Positions 42,436 through 50,795 are shown, numbered from the stretch's first letter. The stretch: 64,000 nucleotides of DNA from Oscillospiraceae bacterium (GCA_004556975.1 SFFD01000004.1:1-64000), one strand, 5' to 3'. Notes: generated from the sequence alone by a model not told the origin. Translations and numbers: made by a program.

Positions 42436-42464
42436 TTGACAAGGGCTTTTTCTTCTGTTATAAT
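42436..42464 (+). promoter_or_regulatory. Promoter of rpsF-ssb-rpsR
   Basis: TTGACA (42436-42441), 17-base spacer, TATAAT (42459-42464). About 80 bases of leader follow. Confidence 0.9.
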
Positions 42465-42503
42465 CAACAATGTTGCTTTATGTATTTAAAGGCGACCATC
42501 CTT

Positions 42504-42520
42504 GCTCCGCAAAGCGGGGC
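42504..42520 (+). promoter_or_regulatory. Leader hairpin upstream of rpsF, candidate S6:S18 element
   Basis: GCTCCGC-AAA-GCGGGGC hairpin within the rpsF leader. Leaders of rpsF in many bacteria bind the S6:S18 complex and regulate the operon; position fits, but the diagnostic CCG-bulge structure cannot be verified by eye. Confidence 0.4.
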
Positions 42521-42547
42521 CAAAGTCCAAAAGGAGGTGTATCAAAG

Positions 42548-42841
42548 ATGGCAAAGATTTCTCAGAGTTATGAAACCGTTATGGTTTTCAGCTGCAAGAA
42601 TGAGGAAGCAATCCCTGCTCTCGTTGAAAAGTTCACCACTCTTATTTCCGAAAACGCTACCGTTGACGGAGTTGAGGAATGGGGCAAACGCAGACTTGCT
42701 TATCCCATCAATTATGAGACTGAAGGTTATTATGTACTGGTCAATTTCACCAGCGCTCCTTCTTTCCCGGCAGAGCTCGACCGTATCTACAACATCACCG
42801 ACGGCGTTATCCGTTCTTTGATTGTTGCAAAAGCAGAATAA
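42548..42841 (+). CDS. rpsF: 30S ribosomal protein S6
   Basis: 97-residue S6: MAKISQSYETVMVFSC, EEWGKRRLAYPINYETEGYYVLVNF and the C-terminal ITDGVIRSLIVAK are diagnostic. AAAGGAGG precedes the ATG at 42548. The operon rpsF-ssb-rpsR is the standard arrangement of this gene. Confidence 0.97.
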   Translation: MAKISQSYETVMVFSCKNEEAIPALVEKFTTLISENATVDGVEEWGKRRLAYPINYETEGYYVLVNFTSAPSFPAELDRIYNITDGVIRSLIVAKAE

Positions 42842-42853
42842 GGAGGATATCCT

Positions 42854-43318
42854 ATGAACAAAGTGGTACTTCTTGGAAGACTGGCTGCTGACCCCGAACT
42901 TCGTCAGACCCCCAACGGCATTACTGTTACCAGCTTTACCATTGCCGTTGACCGCCAATATTCAAAAGGCCCCGACCGTCAGACCGACTGGATTGACATT
43001 GTTGCCTGGAGGAACACCGCGGAGTTCGTCTGCAAGTATTTCCAGAAAGGCTCGCCCATCGTTATAGAGGGTTCCATCCAGACCAGAACTTATGAAGATA
43101 AGAGCGGTCAAAAGCGCAAAGCCGTTGAGGTGCAGGCGGAAAATGTTGAATTTGTTCCCCGCGCTAAGGAGCAATCCGCCGGCAGCGCACCCGCTGCTTT
43201 CCGCGCACCGGAAAGAGCAGAATTTGCTCCGCCCGTGCCGGACCCCGCACCTGTCGCATATTCCGCAGGTGAAGCCGACGACTTTACCGTTGTTGATGAC
43301 GAGGATCTTCCTTTCTGA
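42854..43318 (+). CDS. ssb: Single-stranded DNA-binding protein
   Basis: 154-residue SSB with an OB fold (NKVVLLGRLAADPELRQTPNGITV; DWIDIVAWRNTAEFVCKYFQKGS) and a variable Pro/Ala linker. The acidic tip ends DDEDLPF, the motif that binds SSB partner proteins. It starts 12 bases after rpsF. Nothing unusual. Confidence 0.97.
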   Translation: MNKVVLLGRLAADPELRQTPNGITVTSFTIAVDRQYSKGPDRQTDWIDIVAWRNTAEFVCKYFQKGSPIVIEGSIQTRTYEDKSGQKRKAVEVQAENVEFVPRAKEQSAGSAPAAFRAPERAEFAPPVPDPAPVAYSAGEADDFTVVDDEDLPF

Positions 43319-43373
43319 AAATCCACAGAGCTATTCTTGTAATTAACTGAAAATCTATAAAGGAGGATTTATC

Positions 43374-43628
43374 ATGGAAAGATCTGAAAAACCTGAAAGA
43401 CCCATGAACCGTAACCGCCGCAGCCGCAAAAAGGTTTGCGCATTCTGCGTTGACAAAATTGCACAGATTGACTATAAAGACGTTCCGCGCCTTAGAAGAT
43501 TTCTTTCTGAAAGAGGCAAAATCATTCCCAGAAGAGTTACCGGAACCTGCGCACGCCATCAGCGCCAGCTGACCACCGCTATTAAACGCGCCCGTCATCT
43601 TGCGTTTCTGCCCTATGTTTCCGACTGA
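43374..43628 (+). CDS. rpsR: 30S ribosomal protein S18
   Basis: 84-residue S18. The Arg-rich start and the core KVCAFCVDKIAQIDYKDV, then LRRFLSERGKIIPRRVTGTCARHQRQLTTAIKRARHLAFLPY, are typical; paired cysteines (CAFC, C at RVTGTC) suggest a zinc-binding variant. It ends the rpsF-ssb-rpsR operon and has a GGAGG site. Confidence 0.97.
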   Translation: MERSEKPERPMNRNRRSRKKVCAFCVDKIAQIDYKDVPRLRRFLSERGKIIPRRVTGTCARHQRQLTTAIKRARHLAFLPYVSD

Positions 43629-43653
43629 TATTTCGGAAAATACGGAACAAAAA

Positions 43654-43681
43654 TTACGCCCCGTAATGGGGCGTTTTTTTG
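43654..43681 (+). terminator. Terminator after rpsR
   Basis: ACGCCCC-GTAAT-GGGGCGT stem followed by seven T. Confidence 0.9.
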
Positions 43682-43689
43682 TATTTACG

Positions 43690-43731
43690 TGCAAAACAAA
43701 GTGCCCGTGTTTAAAACAAACACGGGCACTT
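43690..43731 (-). terminator. Terminator after htrA
   Basis: 14-bp stem AAGTGCCCGTGTTT and its complement, with TTTGTTTTG on the minus strand. Confidence 0.8.
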
Positions 43732-43756
43732 CAATATATTGCTTTAAGCCTTTCTG

Positions 43757-45130
43757 TCAGCCGCCGAAACCGCCGAATCCCGGAATTCCATAGCCGTAGC
43801 TATAATATCTTCCGCCCTGCTGGCTCTGCTGATTCTGCTCTGTTTGCTGTTCGTTTGCAAGAGCGGACTGAATGTTTTCGCCGACGGTAACGTCAATTTC
43901 AATGGTGCTGCCGCTGCGGTATACCGTAAGCTTAAGAACATCTCCGGATGAAGCTTCGCTTACCACGTCAACAAGGTCGCCGCTGGAGGTAATCTCTCTG
44001 TCGCCCGCCTTTGTGATAATGTCATTCACCTGAAGTCCGGCTTTTTCTGCAGGGCTGCCCTCCGTAATGCTCTTGACCGCCGCGCCTTTCGGAAGGCCGT
44101 AACCCTGGGTTTCTTCGCTTACATCACCCACGGATACGCCTATATAAGGCTTTGCAATATATCCGTTTTCAATAATGCTTTTTATAATTCCGTAAACTCT
44201 GTTCATCGGAATTGCAAATCCGATATTGTCAATGGATGCTTCAGAGCTTGAAGAACTTGAATATTTAGCGTTGGTAATGCCTATAACCTCGCCGTACATA
44301 TTGAACAGCGCGCCGCCGGAGTTGCCGGAGTTAATGGCGCAGTCCGTCTGAATAAGATCCATAGTAACACCGCTTGAAAGGGTGATTTCTCTGTCAAGCG
44401 CGCTTACCGCGCCCGCAGTAAGAGAAAATGTAAGCTCGCCGAGAGGGTTGCCTATGGCAACTACGCTGTCGCCAACATTCATATTATCAGAATCGCCTAT
44501 TACAACCGGGGAAAGCCCCTCCGCTTCAATCTTCAGTACCGCGACATCGTTACTCTCATCATAGCCTATAACGGTTGCGCTGTAGCTTTCTCCTGAATAG
44601 GTAGTAACCTTTATTGAAGCGGCATCTTCAATTACATGATAGTTTGTTACAATATATCCGTCATCCGAAATAATGAATCCGGAACCCGAAACCGCTGCCA
44701 TTGTCTGATAGCCCCAGAAGTTAGTAGAGGTTATTGATGTTGTAATGCCCACGGTTGAATTTACGTTCTGTGCGTAAACTTCCGCAGCGCTGAGTTCTTT
44801 TGATGTGTCAATATTCTTTACATCAAGCACGGTATTTCCCCTTGTGCCCTGAAAAACGGTAGAAGTGCCTGACGATCCGGAGCTTTTCGGAGCAAGCTTT
44901 GCGCCGACAAAGCCTCCGCAAGCTCCTCCTACCATTGCGCAGCAAAGAGCCAATGCAACAATTTTGACGGCGACACCGCCCTTTTTGTGCTTTTCGGGCG
45001 TTTTGCAGTTTTGCGGTGTCTGTTGAGTCTGATACTCAAAGGAAGGATTCTGTGCGGCGCCCCCTTCATTCATAAAATTATTATAGCTTACATGCTGGTT
45101 TTCATAACCGTTGTTCATTTCTTCGTTCAT
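43757..45130 (-). CDS. htrA: HtrA/DegP-like serine protease with PDZ domain
   Basis: Membrane-anchored quality-control protease acting outside the membrane. In 457 residues: N-terminal disordered Asn/Gln part, one membrane segment (KIVALALCCAMVGGACGGFVGA), a trypsin-like domain with the triad His (VTNYHVIED), Asp (DESNDVAVLKIE) and Ser (INSGNSGGALFN), then one PDZ domain (about 340-430) and a Gln/Gly/Tyr-rich tail. It diverges from a response regulator-kinase pair. Matching direct repeats in front of both suggest the pair induces it. Confidence 0.95.
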   Translation of the reverse strand: MNEEMNNGYENQHVSYNNFMNEGGAAQNPSFEYQTQQTPQNCKTPEKHKKGGVAVKIVALALCCAMVGGACGGFVGAKLAPKSSGSSGTSTVFQGTRGNTVLDVKNIDTSKELSAAEVYAQNVNSTVGITTSITSTNFWGYQTMAAVSGSGFIISDDGYIVTNYHVIEDAASIKVTTYSGESYSATVIGYDESNDVAVLKIEAEGLSPVVIGDSDNMNVGDSVVAIGNPLGELTFSLTAGAVSALDREITLSSGVTMDLIQTDCAINSGNSGGALFNMYGEVIGITNAKYSSSSSSEASIDNIGFAIPMNRVYGIIKSIIENGYIAKPYIGVSVGDVSEETQGYGLPKGAAVKSITEGSPAEKAGLQVNDIITKAGDREITSSGDLVDVVSEASSGDVLKLTVYRSGSTIEIDVTVGENIQSALANEQQTEQNQQSQQGGRYYSYGYGIPGFGGFGG

Positions 45131-45210
45131 ACTTATACTGCCTCCGTTTTATATTTTCAAGCCGCCGTGCGGCTTCTGTATTTCTTACTGCAGTTATATA
45201 ATAATTCCAA

Positions 45211-45231
45211 AAGCTGAAAATAAGCTGAAAA
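45211..45231 (-). promoter_or_regulatory. Response-regulator site of htrA (direct repeat TTTTCAG, 11-bp period)
   Basis: On the minus strand TTTTCAGCTTA and TTTTCAGCTT are two direct half-sites one turn apart. The second TTTCAG is 13 bases from a TATATA -10. The same geometry occurs in front of the response regulator gene. Confidence 0.65.
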
Positions 45232-45288
45232 AATCGTTTAACGATTTGTAAATAAAAATTGTATGTTTTTTTGCCGAAAAAAATGCTG

Positions 45289-45325
45289 TTTTCAGCTTTA
45301 TTTCAGTTTACAAAGCTATTATAAT
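45289..45325 (+). promoter_or_regulatory. Response-regulator autoregulatory promoter
   Basis: Half-sites TTTTCAG (45289-45295) and ATTTCAG (45300-45306) with an 11-bp period, 13 bases before TATAAT (45320-45325). The second half-site covers the -35, which is poor otherwise, as expected for an OmpR-type activator. Confidence 0.65.
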
Positions 45326-45348
45326 AATATAGAAAAGAGGTAATTTCT

Positions 45349-46026
45349 ATGAAAATACTTATTATAGAGGACGAAAAGCTGCTTGCAGATTCCCTGAAAG
45401 CGCTTCTTGAGAAAAAAGGCTTTGACGTAGAGTGCGTCTATGACGGTGAAAGCGGTGCCGAATATGCCGAAACCGGCGTTTACGACTTGCTTATTCTTGA
45501 TGTAATGATGCCTAAAATGGACGGATTTGAGGTAGCGCGCAGCGTTCGCGCAAAGCGCTGCGGCACACCGATTCTTATGCTTACCGCACGTTCGGGATTG
45601 GAGGACAGAATTCGCGGGCTTAACGCCGGCGCGGATTATTACCTTACAAAGCCGTTTGATACAAGGGAGCTTCTTGCCTGCGTAAACGCTCTTTTGCGCC
45701 GTCAGGGCGGTCAGGTGGACGAGCTTTCTTTGGGCAACACCGCCCTGGATTTGTCCTCCTGCACACTTATATGCGGAGAAAACAGCGTTCGCCTTTCGGC
45801 AAAGGAATTTGATATAATGCGCTTTTTGCTGCAGTCAAAGGACGCGGTTCTTTCAAAAGAAGTTATTCTTGCAAAGGTGTGGGGATATGATTCCAACGCG
45901 GTAGAAAACCATGTTGAGGTTTATGTGGGCTTTTTGCGTAAAAAGCTTGCCGCCATAGGCTCAAACGTGCGTATTGAAGCCGTTCGCCGCCTTGGGTACC
46001 GTTTGGAGGTTGATGAATCTTGCTGA
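45349..46026 (+). CDS. OmpR-family response regulator (CssR-like context)
   Basis: 225-residue transcription factor. Receiver domain with acidic pair IIEDEKLL, phospho-Asp in LLILDVMMPKMDGFEV, Thr/Ser in MLTARSG and Lys in YYLTKPFD; winged helix at 130-220 (LSAKEFDIMRFLLQSK; VWGYDSNAVENHVEVYVGFLRKKL). Its stop overlaps the kinase start, so both are coupled. With the divergent htrA it resembles the CssRS-HtrB arrangement of Bacillus, a secretion-stress system. Confidence 0.93.
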   Translation: MKILIIEDEKLLADSLKALLEKKGFDVECVYDGESGAEYAETGVYDLLILDVMMPKMDGFEVARSVRAKRCGTPILMLTARSGLEDRIRGLNAGADYYLTKPFDTRELLACVNALLRRQGGQVDELSLGNTALDLSSCTLICGENSVRLSAKEFDIMRFLLQSKDAVLSKEVILAKVWGYDSNAVENHVEVYVGFLRKKLAAIGSNVRIEAVRRLGYRLEVDESC

Positions 46027-47228
46027 AAAATCTTCGTGTTAAATTTGTTTTCATAAATATGCTTATCGTTGCGGTTATGCTTTCGTCGGTTTTTGGCTTT
46101 GTCTATCATTCCACAAAAGCGAACCTTGAAAGCGAAAGCGTCAGTATGATGCAATCCATTGCCAAAAACCCGCTTTATCTTATGGATATAAGCGAACAGA
46201 TTCAGGGGGTGCGCCTTCCTTACTTTGTTCTTCAGATAAACTCCCGCGGCAGTTTAATTGCAGCCGGCGGCGGATATTACGACCTTTCCGACAAAAGCTT
46301 TCTTGAGGAGCTGCTGCGAAAAGCGCTGCTTTCCGAAAAATCGGTAGGAGTTATAGACGAATATAATCTTCGGTTTTACCGCACCGCGGCAAGCAGCCGC
46401 ATTTCAATAGTATTCGCTGATATTACAAGTGAAAAAAGCACGCTTTTAAGCCTTTTGCGAGCCTTGCTTTTCATCGGCTCCGGCGCCTTTATCGTATTTT
46501 TCGGAATAAGCGTTTTTCTTTCCCGCTGGGCAATAAAGCCGGTAGAAACCGCGTGGCGGCAGCAACGGCAATTTGTTGCAGACGCTTCGCACGAGCTTAA
46601 AACGCCTCTTACTGTCATTATGACGAATGCGGAACTTTTGCAAAGCTCCGGCTATGATGAAAAAAGCCGCAAAAGCTTTGCCGACAGCATTCTTGTAATG
46701 TCAAAACAGATGCGCGGCCTTGTGGAAGAGCTTTTGGAACTTGCACGGGCAGACAGCGGTCAGAATCTTCCGCCGTTTGAAAAGTTTGATTACAGCGCAG
46801 TCGTAAAAAACGCCGTTCTTCCCTTTGAACCTGTGTTTTTTGAGAAAGGAATTGAACTTTCTTCCGAAATTCAGGACGGAATTTTTTTAAACGGCGATAA
46901 AGAGCACCTTCGCCAGGTGCTTGAAATTTTTCTTGATAACGCGCAAAAATACGCTTCCGTTCCCGGAAGCGCAGCCGTAAAACTTGGGCGCTGCGGCAAA
47001 AACCGCTGTCGCCTTTCTGTTCTTAACACCGGCGAAGCCATTTCGCCGGAAGATTTAAAAAATATTTTCAAACGGTTTTACCGCGTTGATAAAGCACGAA
47101 GCCGCGACGGAAGCTTCGGCCTTGGGCTTTCCATTGCGGAAAGCATTGTTCTGCGTCACCGCGGAAAAATCTGGGCAGAAAGCAAAAACGGAGTAAACAC
47201 CTTTTTTGCCGAACTTCCGACGGCATAA
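46020..47228 (+). CDS. Sensor histidine kinase (CssS-like context)
   Basis: 402 residues. Two membrane segments (KFVFINMLIVAVMLSSVFGFVYH and LLFIGSGAFIVFFGISVFL) enclose a short extracytoplasmic sensor of about 110 residues. HisKA motif FVADASHELKTPLTVIMTNAELL, N-box EIFLDNAQKYAS and G-box FGLGLSIAESIVLRHRGKI follow. TTG start at 46020 overlaps the regulator gene. Target and ligand unknown; htrA is a likely target. Confidence 0.93.
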   Translation: MLKNLRVKFVFINMLIVAVMLSSVFGFVYHSTKANLESESVSMMQSIAKNPLYLMDISEQIQGVRLPYFVLQINSRGSLIAAGGGYYDLSDKSFLEELLRKALLSEKSVGVIDEYNLRFYRTAASSRISIVFADITSEKSTLLSLLRALLFIGSGAFIVFFGISVFLSRWAIKPVETAWRQQRQFVADASHELKTPLTVIMTNAELLQSSGYDEKSRKSFADSILVMSKQMRGLVEELLELARADSGQNLPPFEKFDYSAVVKNAVLPFEPVFFEKGIELSSEIQDGIFLNGDKEHLRQVLEIFLDNAQKYASVPGSAAVKLGRCGKNRCRLSVLNTGEAISPEDLKNIFKRFYRVDKARSRDGSFGLGLSIAESIVLRHRGKIWAESKNGVNTFFAELPTA

Positions 47229-47230
47229 GC

Positions 47231-47266
47231 AAAATCGGCAGGAACAGAGTTCCTGCCGATTTTTTA
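47231..47266. terminator. Terminator between the kinase and cytidylate-kinase-like genes
   Basis: 15-bp stem with core ATCGGCAGGAAC and loop AGA, A run on one side and T run on the other; serves both convergent genes. Confidence 0.9.
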
Positions 47267-47887
47267 TTTACTGTTCTCTTCTTTTTCCGCCATGGAGCGA
47301 TACGCCTTTTCGATTATGTCAACAACGCCGTCAATTCCGAGCCTGCCGCTGTCAAGCAAAAGATGATAGCTTTCTTTCATGCCCCATTTCTTATTATGGC
47401 AGCTCATATTGTAATATGACGCGCGGTATTTGTCCGTCTGCTGAATGGATTTGATTGCTTCCTTTTCGGATATATTATAGCGTTCCATCGCGCGCTTTAC
47501 TCTTGTTTTTATATCCGAATATATAAACACATTGAGCAAATCATCGCGGTCACGCAGGACATTGTCCGCGCAGCGGCCAACAAAAATGCAGGGACCTTCC
47601 TTTGCTTTTTCGTTTATATAATTGGTCTGGTCGGCGGAAATCATAATTCCCGCAGGCATCATATTATCCATGCCGAATTCTGTATATGGGTACATTGCCA
47701 TAGTGTAAAGAAAACTTCCTGTTGGGGTTTCTTCTATTTCACGGACGTATTTCGTGCTGAAACCGTTGTTTTTTGCAGCATACTCATAGAGATTCTTATC
47801 ATAATACGGTATTCCGAGCCTTTCGGAAAGCTTAAGTCCAACCTCGCTTCCGCCGCTGCAAAACTGCCTTCCTATTGTAATTATCAT
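47264..47887 (-). CDS. Cytidylate kinase-like protein
   Basis: 207 residues of the cytidylate-kinase-like family of Clostridia. P-loop GRQFCSGGSEVGLKLSERLGIPYYDKN near the N-terminus and the LID-like GRCADNVLRDRDDLLNVFIYSD with KRAMERYNISEKEAIKSIQQTDKYRASYY. These proteins lack parts of the CMP-binding region of true Cmk and often lie in other contexts; the substrate is uncertain. Convergent with the kinase gene. Confidence 0.82.
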   Translation of the reverse strand: MIITIGRQFCSGGSEVGLKLSERLGIPYYDKNLYEYAAKNNGFSTKYVREIEETPTGSFLYTMAMYPYTEFGMDNMMPAGIMISADQTNYINEKAKEGPCIFVGRCADNVLRDRDDLLNVFIYSDIKTRVKRAMERYNISEKEAIKSIQQTDKYRASYYNMSCHNKKWGMKESYHLLLDSGRLGIDGVVDIIEKAYRSMAEKEENSK

Positions 47888-47957
47888 ATTTCCATCCCCT
47901 TCCAGGCTTGTTTTCTGCTTTAATTATACAAAATTTCAGGGCATTTGTCAAAGGCAT

Positions 47958-49115
47958 TTATCCCCTCTTTATAATCTTACCGTTTATAACAACCCATACC
48001 GGTTCTTCATAAACAGAAAGCGGGTCGCCTGAAAATACTGTTATATCCGCATCCATTCCGGGTGCGACAAAGCCTATCCTGTGGTCAAGACCGAGTATTT
48101 TTGCAGGAACGCTTGTTATGGCTCTTATTGCGTCGTCATGATCCATTCCGTACCGCACGGCTATGGCCGCCGAAAGAGGCAGATACTTTATAGGCACTTC
48201 CGGGTGGTCGGTACATATTGCAGCCTCAACCCCGGCTTTTTTAAGCACAGCGGCAGTAGCCTCCGTTTGGTTCGCAAGCTCGGGCTTTGTCCTTGTGCCG
48301 ATAATCGGGCCGACTATTACCGGAATCTTTTCTTCCGCAAGCTTTTCCGGGTTAAGGTGGCCTTCCGTGCAATGAACAAGAACCGCGTCAAGCTCAAACT
48401 CCTTTGCAATGCGAACTGCGGTAAAAATGTCATCGGCGCGGTGAGCATGAAAATGCGCCTGGGTTTCTTTTTTCAGTACCGAACAAAGAGCTTCGCTCTT
48501 CATATCAAATTCCGGCTCGTCGGCATCCTCATCGTTTTCGGCATTCTCCATATCCTGCATATAGCGCTGTGCTTTCATAAGCTGCTCGCGTATTATGGCT
48601 GCGGTCGCCATACGCGTTGCCGGGGTCTGGTCTTTTCCGTGATATGTATTTTTCGGGTTTTCGCCAAGGGCAAACTTCATGGCGGCGGGTGCTTTTATCA
48701 CCATATCGTCTACCCGTTTGCCATATGTTTTCAGCGCGGCAAGCTGACCTGCCACCGGGTTTGCGCTTCCCGGACCGGTAACAACAGCGGTTACGCCCGC
48801 CATAAGCGCTTCTTTAAAACAGTTGTCTTCCGGATTTACGGCGTCAACCGCACGAAGCTGGGGCGTTGCCGGGTCGGTATCTTCGTTGCCGTCGTCGCCT
48901 TCAAATCCCGCTCCGTCCGCCCACATTCCTATATGGCAATGGGCGTCTATAAATCCCGGATAGATAACCATGCCCGAAAGGTCATAGCTTTCTTCATCCC
49001 TGGGGCAAAACGCCATAGGGCCTACATCTATTATTTTACTGCCTTTAATAAGGACATAGCCGTTTTTTATGTTTTCCTCGCGGCCGGTAAAAATGCCTGC
49101 GTTATAAAAAAGCAT
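47958..49115 (-). CDS. Amidohydrolase (imidazolonepropionase-like)
   Basis: 385-residue metal-dependent amidohydrolase with a composite urease-type barrel. Metal ligands: IDAHCHIGMW, HFHAHRADDI, LVHCTEGHL and the catalytic Asp in AICTDHPEVP. The C-terminal strand GMDADITVFSGDPLSVYEEP is typical of the imidazolonepropionase-like group. The start is placed at the ATG at 49115 (MLFYNAGIFTG) after GGAGA. An acidic insert (ENAEDDEDADEPEFD) near residue 195 is unusual. Substrate unknown. Confidence 0.88.
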   Translation of the reverse strand: MLFYNAGIFTGREENIKNGYVLIKGSKIIDVGPMAFCPRDEESYDLSGMVIYPGFIDAHCHIGMWADGAGFEGDDGNEDTDPATPQLRAVDAVNPEDNCFKEALMAGVTAVVTGPGSANPVAGQLAALKTYGKRVDDMVIKAPAAMKFALGENPKNTYHGKDQTPATRMATAAIIREQLMKAQRYMQDMENAENDEDADEPEFDMKSEALCSVLKKETQAHFHAHRADDIFTAVRIAKEFELDAVLVHCTEGHLNPEKLAEEKIPVIVGPIIGTRTKPELANQTEATAAVLKKAGVEAAICTDHPEVPIKYLPLSAAIAVRYGMDHDDAIRAITSVPAKILGLDHRIGFVAPGMDADITVFSGDPLSVYEEPVWVVINGKIIKRG

Positions 49116-49178
49116 TTTTCTCTCCTTCTCAAAAAAGGATACCGGGGCAAAATGCGCCAATATCCTTTTCTTTTTGAT

Positions 49179-49631
49179 TTATTGTTGTTTCGGTCTGCGC
49201 GGACGCCCCTTCTGGGCGTCAATCACCTTTTTAAGGTCGCTCATTTTCTCGTCGCTTGATTTTTTGAAATTATTCATCATATCTTCAAAGGACAAGTTTT
49301 CGTGCTGGCGCGGTTTGAATTCAAAGCTGTCTGTTCCGCCGCCGAAACAGTGCTGTTCCTTATGACAGGGCTGGCGGCGTTCTTCCTTTGAAGCAGGCGC
49401 TTCCGCTTGTTTCATGGAAAGGCTAATCTTTCCTTCCGGGCTTACGGTGATGACCTTCACCTTGACCTCTTGTCCCATACGAACATATTCCTTTATGTCT
49501 TTGACATAAGTTTTCGCCACTTCAGAAATATGTACCATTCCGGTTAAGCCGTCGCCTATATCTACAAATACTCCGAAATTAGTGATTCCGGACACTTTGC
49601 CTTCGATTACAGAACCAACCTCAGCCGCCAT
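49179..49631 (-). CDS. S1 RNA-binding domain protein (YabR-like)
   Basis: 150 residues. The N-terminal S1 domain is clear (GSVIEGKVSGITNFGVFVDIGDGLTGMVHISEVA; VKVKVITVSPEGKISLSMKQ), followed by a charged tail with LSFEDMMNNFKKSSDEKMSDLKK. YabR sits next to divIC in Bacillus as well, so context agrees. The start is put at the ATG at 49631; a TTG 21 bases upstream is within the purine-rich GAGGGGGA ribosome site. Confidence 0.9.
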   Translation of the reverse strand: MAAEVGSVIEGKVSGITNFGVFVDIGDGLTGMVHISEVAKTYVKDIKEYVRMGQEVKVKVITVSPEGKISLSMKQAEAPASKEERRQPCHKEQHCFGGGTDSFEFKPRQHENLSFEDMMNNFKKSSDEKMSDLKKVIDAQKGRPRRPKQQ

Positions 49632-49661
49632 TAAAGAAAAAATCCCCCTCAAATCAAAAAA

Positions 49662-49958
49662 TCAATCGGTACCCGAAACGTCTATATAAAAATGTTCATC
49701 GGCATAGGCATAGCCAAGCTTGCTTCTTGCCTGCCTTTCTATAAATTCGTCCGTACCGTAGCTGTCAAGCGTTTTCTGAAGCTCTTCGTTCTGAATAAGC
49801 TTTTCAGAATACTCCTGCTTACGGGTATCAAGAGTCGCTTTCATTTCGCTTATTTTGGCCTGGGTTGCTATCAGTGAATAAAGAAGATACATTCCTAAGA
49901 CAATAACTGCAATCCGAAAGATAAGGTTCTTTTTCTTTTTCTGTACCGCTTCTTTCAA
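49662..49958 (-). CDS. divIC: Septum formation initiator DivIC (FtsB-like)
   Basis: A bitopic divisome protein that pairs with FtsL. One membrane segment (LIFRIAVIVLGMYLLYSLIA) after a Lys-rich N-terminus and an extracytoplasmic coiled coil (KISEMKATLDTRKQEYSEKLIQNEELQKTL), then a FIERQARSKLGYAYADEHFY terminal motif typical of DivIC/FtsB. I choose the TTG at 49958, ten bases after AAAGGAG; an in-frame ATG at 49982 is upstream of that ribosome site. Confidence 0.9.
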   Translation of the reverse strand: MKEAVQKKKKNLIFRIAVIVLGMYLLYSLIATQAKISEMKATLDTRKQEYSEKLIQNEELQKTLDSYGTDEFIERQARSKLGYAYADEHFYIDVSGTD

Positions 49959-50514
49959 AACTTCCGTGCTCCTTTCCGGCATTTTTTCCGCAAAACAAAA
50001 AATGCCTTTTATCTTTTGAATCTAAAGATAATTTATTATACAACACTTTTCTTTTGCTTTTCAATACTTTTTCTTCATTAACATAAATTTTGGCAAAAAA
50101 TATTTTTACTTTTTGGGCATTTGATTTAAGTATTTTCGCTGCGGCGTAAAAAATCCTAAACACCGGACGCATAATTTTCCCAATCAGAGTTTTGATAATC
50201 TTAACGGCGCGCTTTGCAAGCCATAAATTTATTTTGCCGATGCTTAAATACCACGCAAAAAAGCCTATTGCTTCGCCAAAATATATATAAGCCCTGGGCA
50301 TACCGAAATTTACGTTAAGCAGAAACGAAAATGAAAGAAATCCTGCCCAAAGGCAAAAAGCAACGTCTTTCGCAATCATTGCCCAAGGCTTTTTCGGAAG
50401 AAAAAGCCCCGCCGCGCGGAAAATATCAAAGCACCACCCAAGCGCTGCGCCGACGGCAAGCGCCTGCAAAAAAATTGCCCACTGGTCGCCTATTATATCC
50501 CTTGTGTATATCAT
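49828..50514 (-). CDS. yabQ: Spore protein YabQ (3' end uncertain)
   Basis: Sporulation membrane protein needed for the spore cortex. Four or five hydrophobic segments are visible in the first 110 residues (FLQALAVGAALGWCFDIFRAAGLF; FCLWAGFLSFSFLLNVNFG). The open frame of 228 residues runs about 130 bases into divIC in another frame, and its last 45 residues look like an out-of-frame reading. A single-base change in the A-rich stretch near 50050 would end the gene at tandem TAA codons around 50035, before the divIC promoter. The real end is probably there. Confidence 0.78.
   Translation of the reverse strand: MIYTRDIIGDQWAIFLQALAVGAALGWCFDIFRAAGLFLPKKPWAMIAKDVAFCLWAGFLSFSFLLNVNFGMPRAYIYFGEAIGFFAWYLSIGKINLWLAKRAVKIIKTLIGKIMRPVFRIFYAAAKILKSNAQKVKIFFAKIYVNEEKVLKSKRKVLYNKLSLDSKDKRHFLFCGKNAGKEHGSFERSGTEKEKEPYLSDCSYCLRNVSSLFTDSNPGQNKRNESDS
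50035..50064 (-). promoter_or_regulatory. Candidate promoter of divIC
   Basis: Minus-strand TTGAAA (50059-50064) and TATAAT (50035-50040) with an 18-base spacer, about 75 bases before the divIC start. Having a promoter here supports the idea that yabQ ends upstream. Confidence 0.5.
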
Positions 50515-50795
50515 CTGAATATTTTTGCAAAAAATCCGGCCTTGCGCGCAAGCGCCGGCGAATATGTAACGGATTCAATTTTCCCTTCCACGGCAAGCTT
50601 TCCGCTTTCTGCCGAAAACTCGGTCACTTTTAATCCGCTTCCTTTTATTGTCATTCTAAGTCCGTACGGCATTGCAAATACGGTTTTATCGTCAAATCCG
50701 TCCACATCGCAAATTCCCTGTGCCAAAAGCAGCGTTCTGTCCTTTTCAAGAGAAAAGCTGTGTGGAATATGTTCCTCTTTGTTATTTTTTTGCAC
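50511..50795 (-). CDS. yabP: Sporulation protein YabP
   Basis: 94-residue protein of the YabP/YqfC family, needed at a late stage of sporulation for cortex formation. The family core reads HSFSLEKDRTLLLAQGICDVDGFDDKTVFA and LRMTIKGSGLKVTEFSAESGKLAVEGKIESVTYS. The GTG at 50795 follows GGGGGAA; the frame upstream lacks a better start. It overlaps yabQ by four bases; the yabP-yabQ-divIC order is conserved in sporulating Firmicutes. Confidence 0.92.
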   Translation of the reverse strand: MQKNNKEEHIPHSFSLEKDRTLLLAQGICDVDGFDDKTVFAMPYGLRMTIKGSGLKVTEFSAESGKLAVEGKIESVTYSPALARKAGFFAKIFR

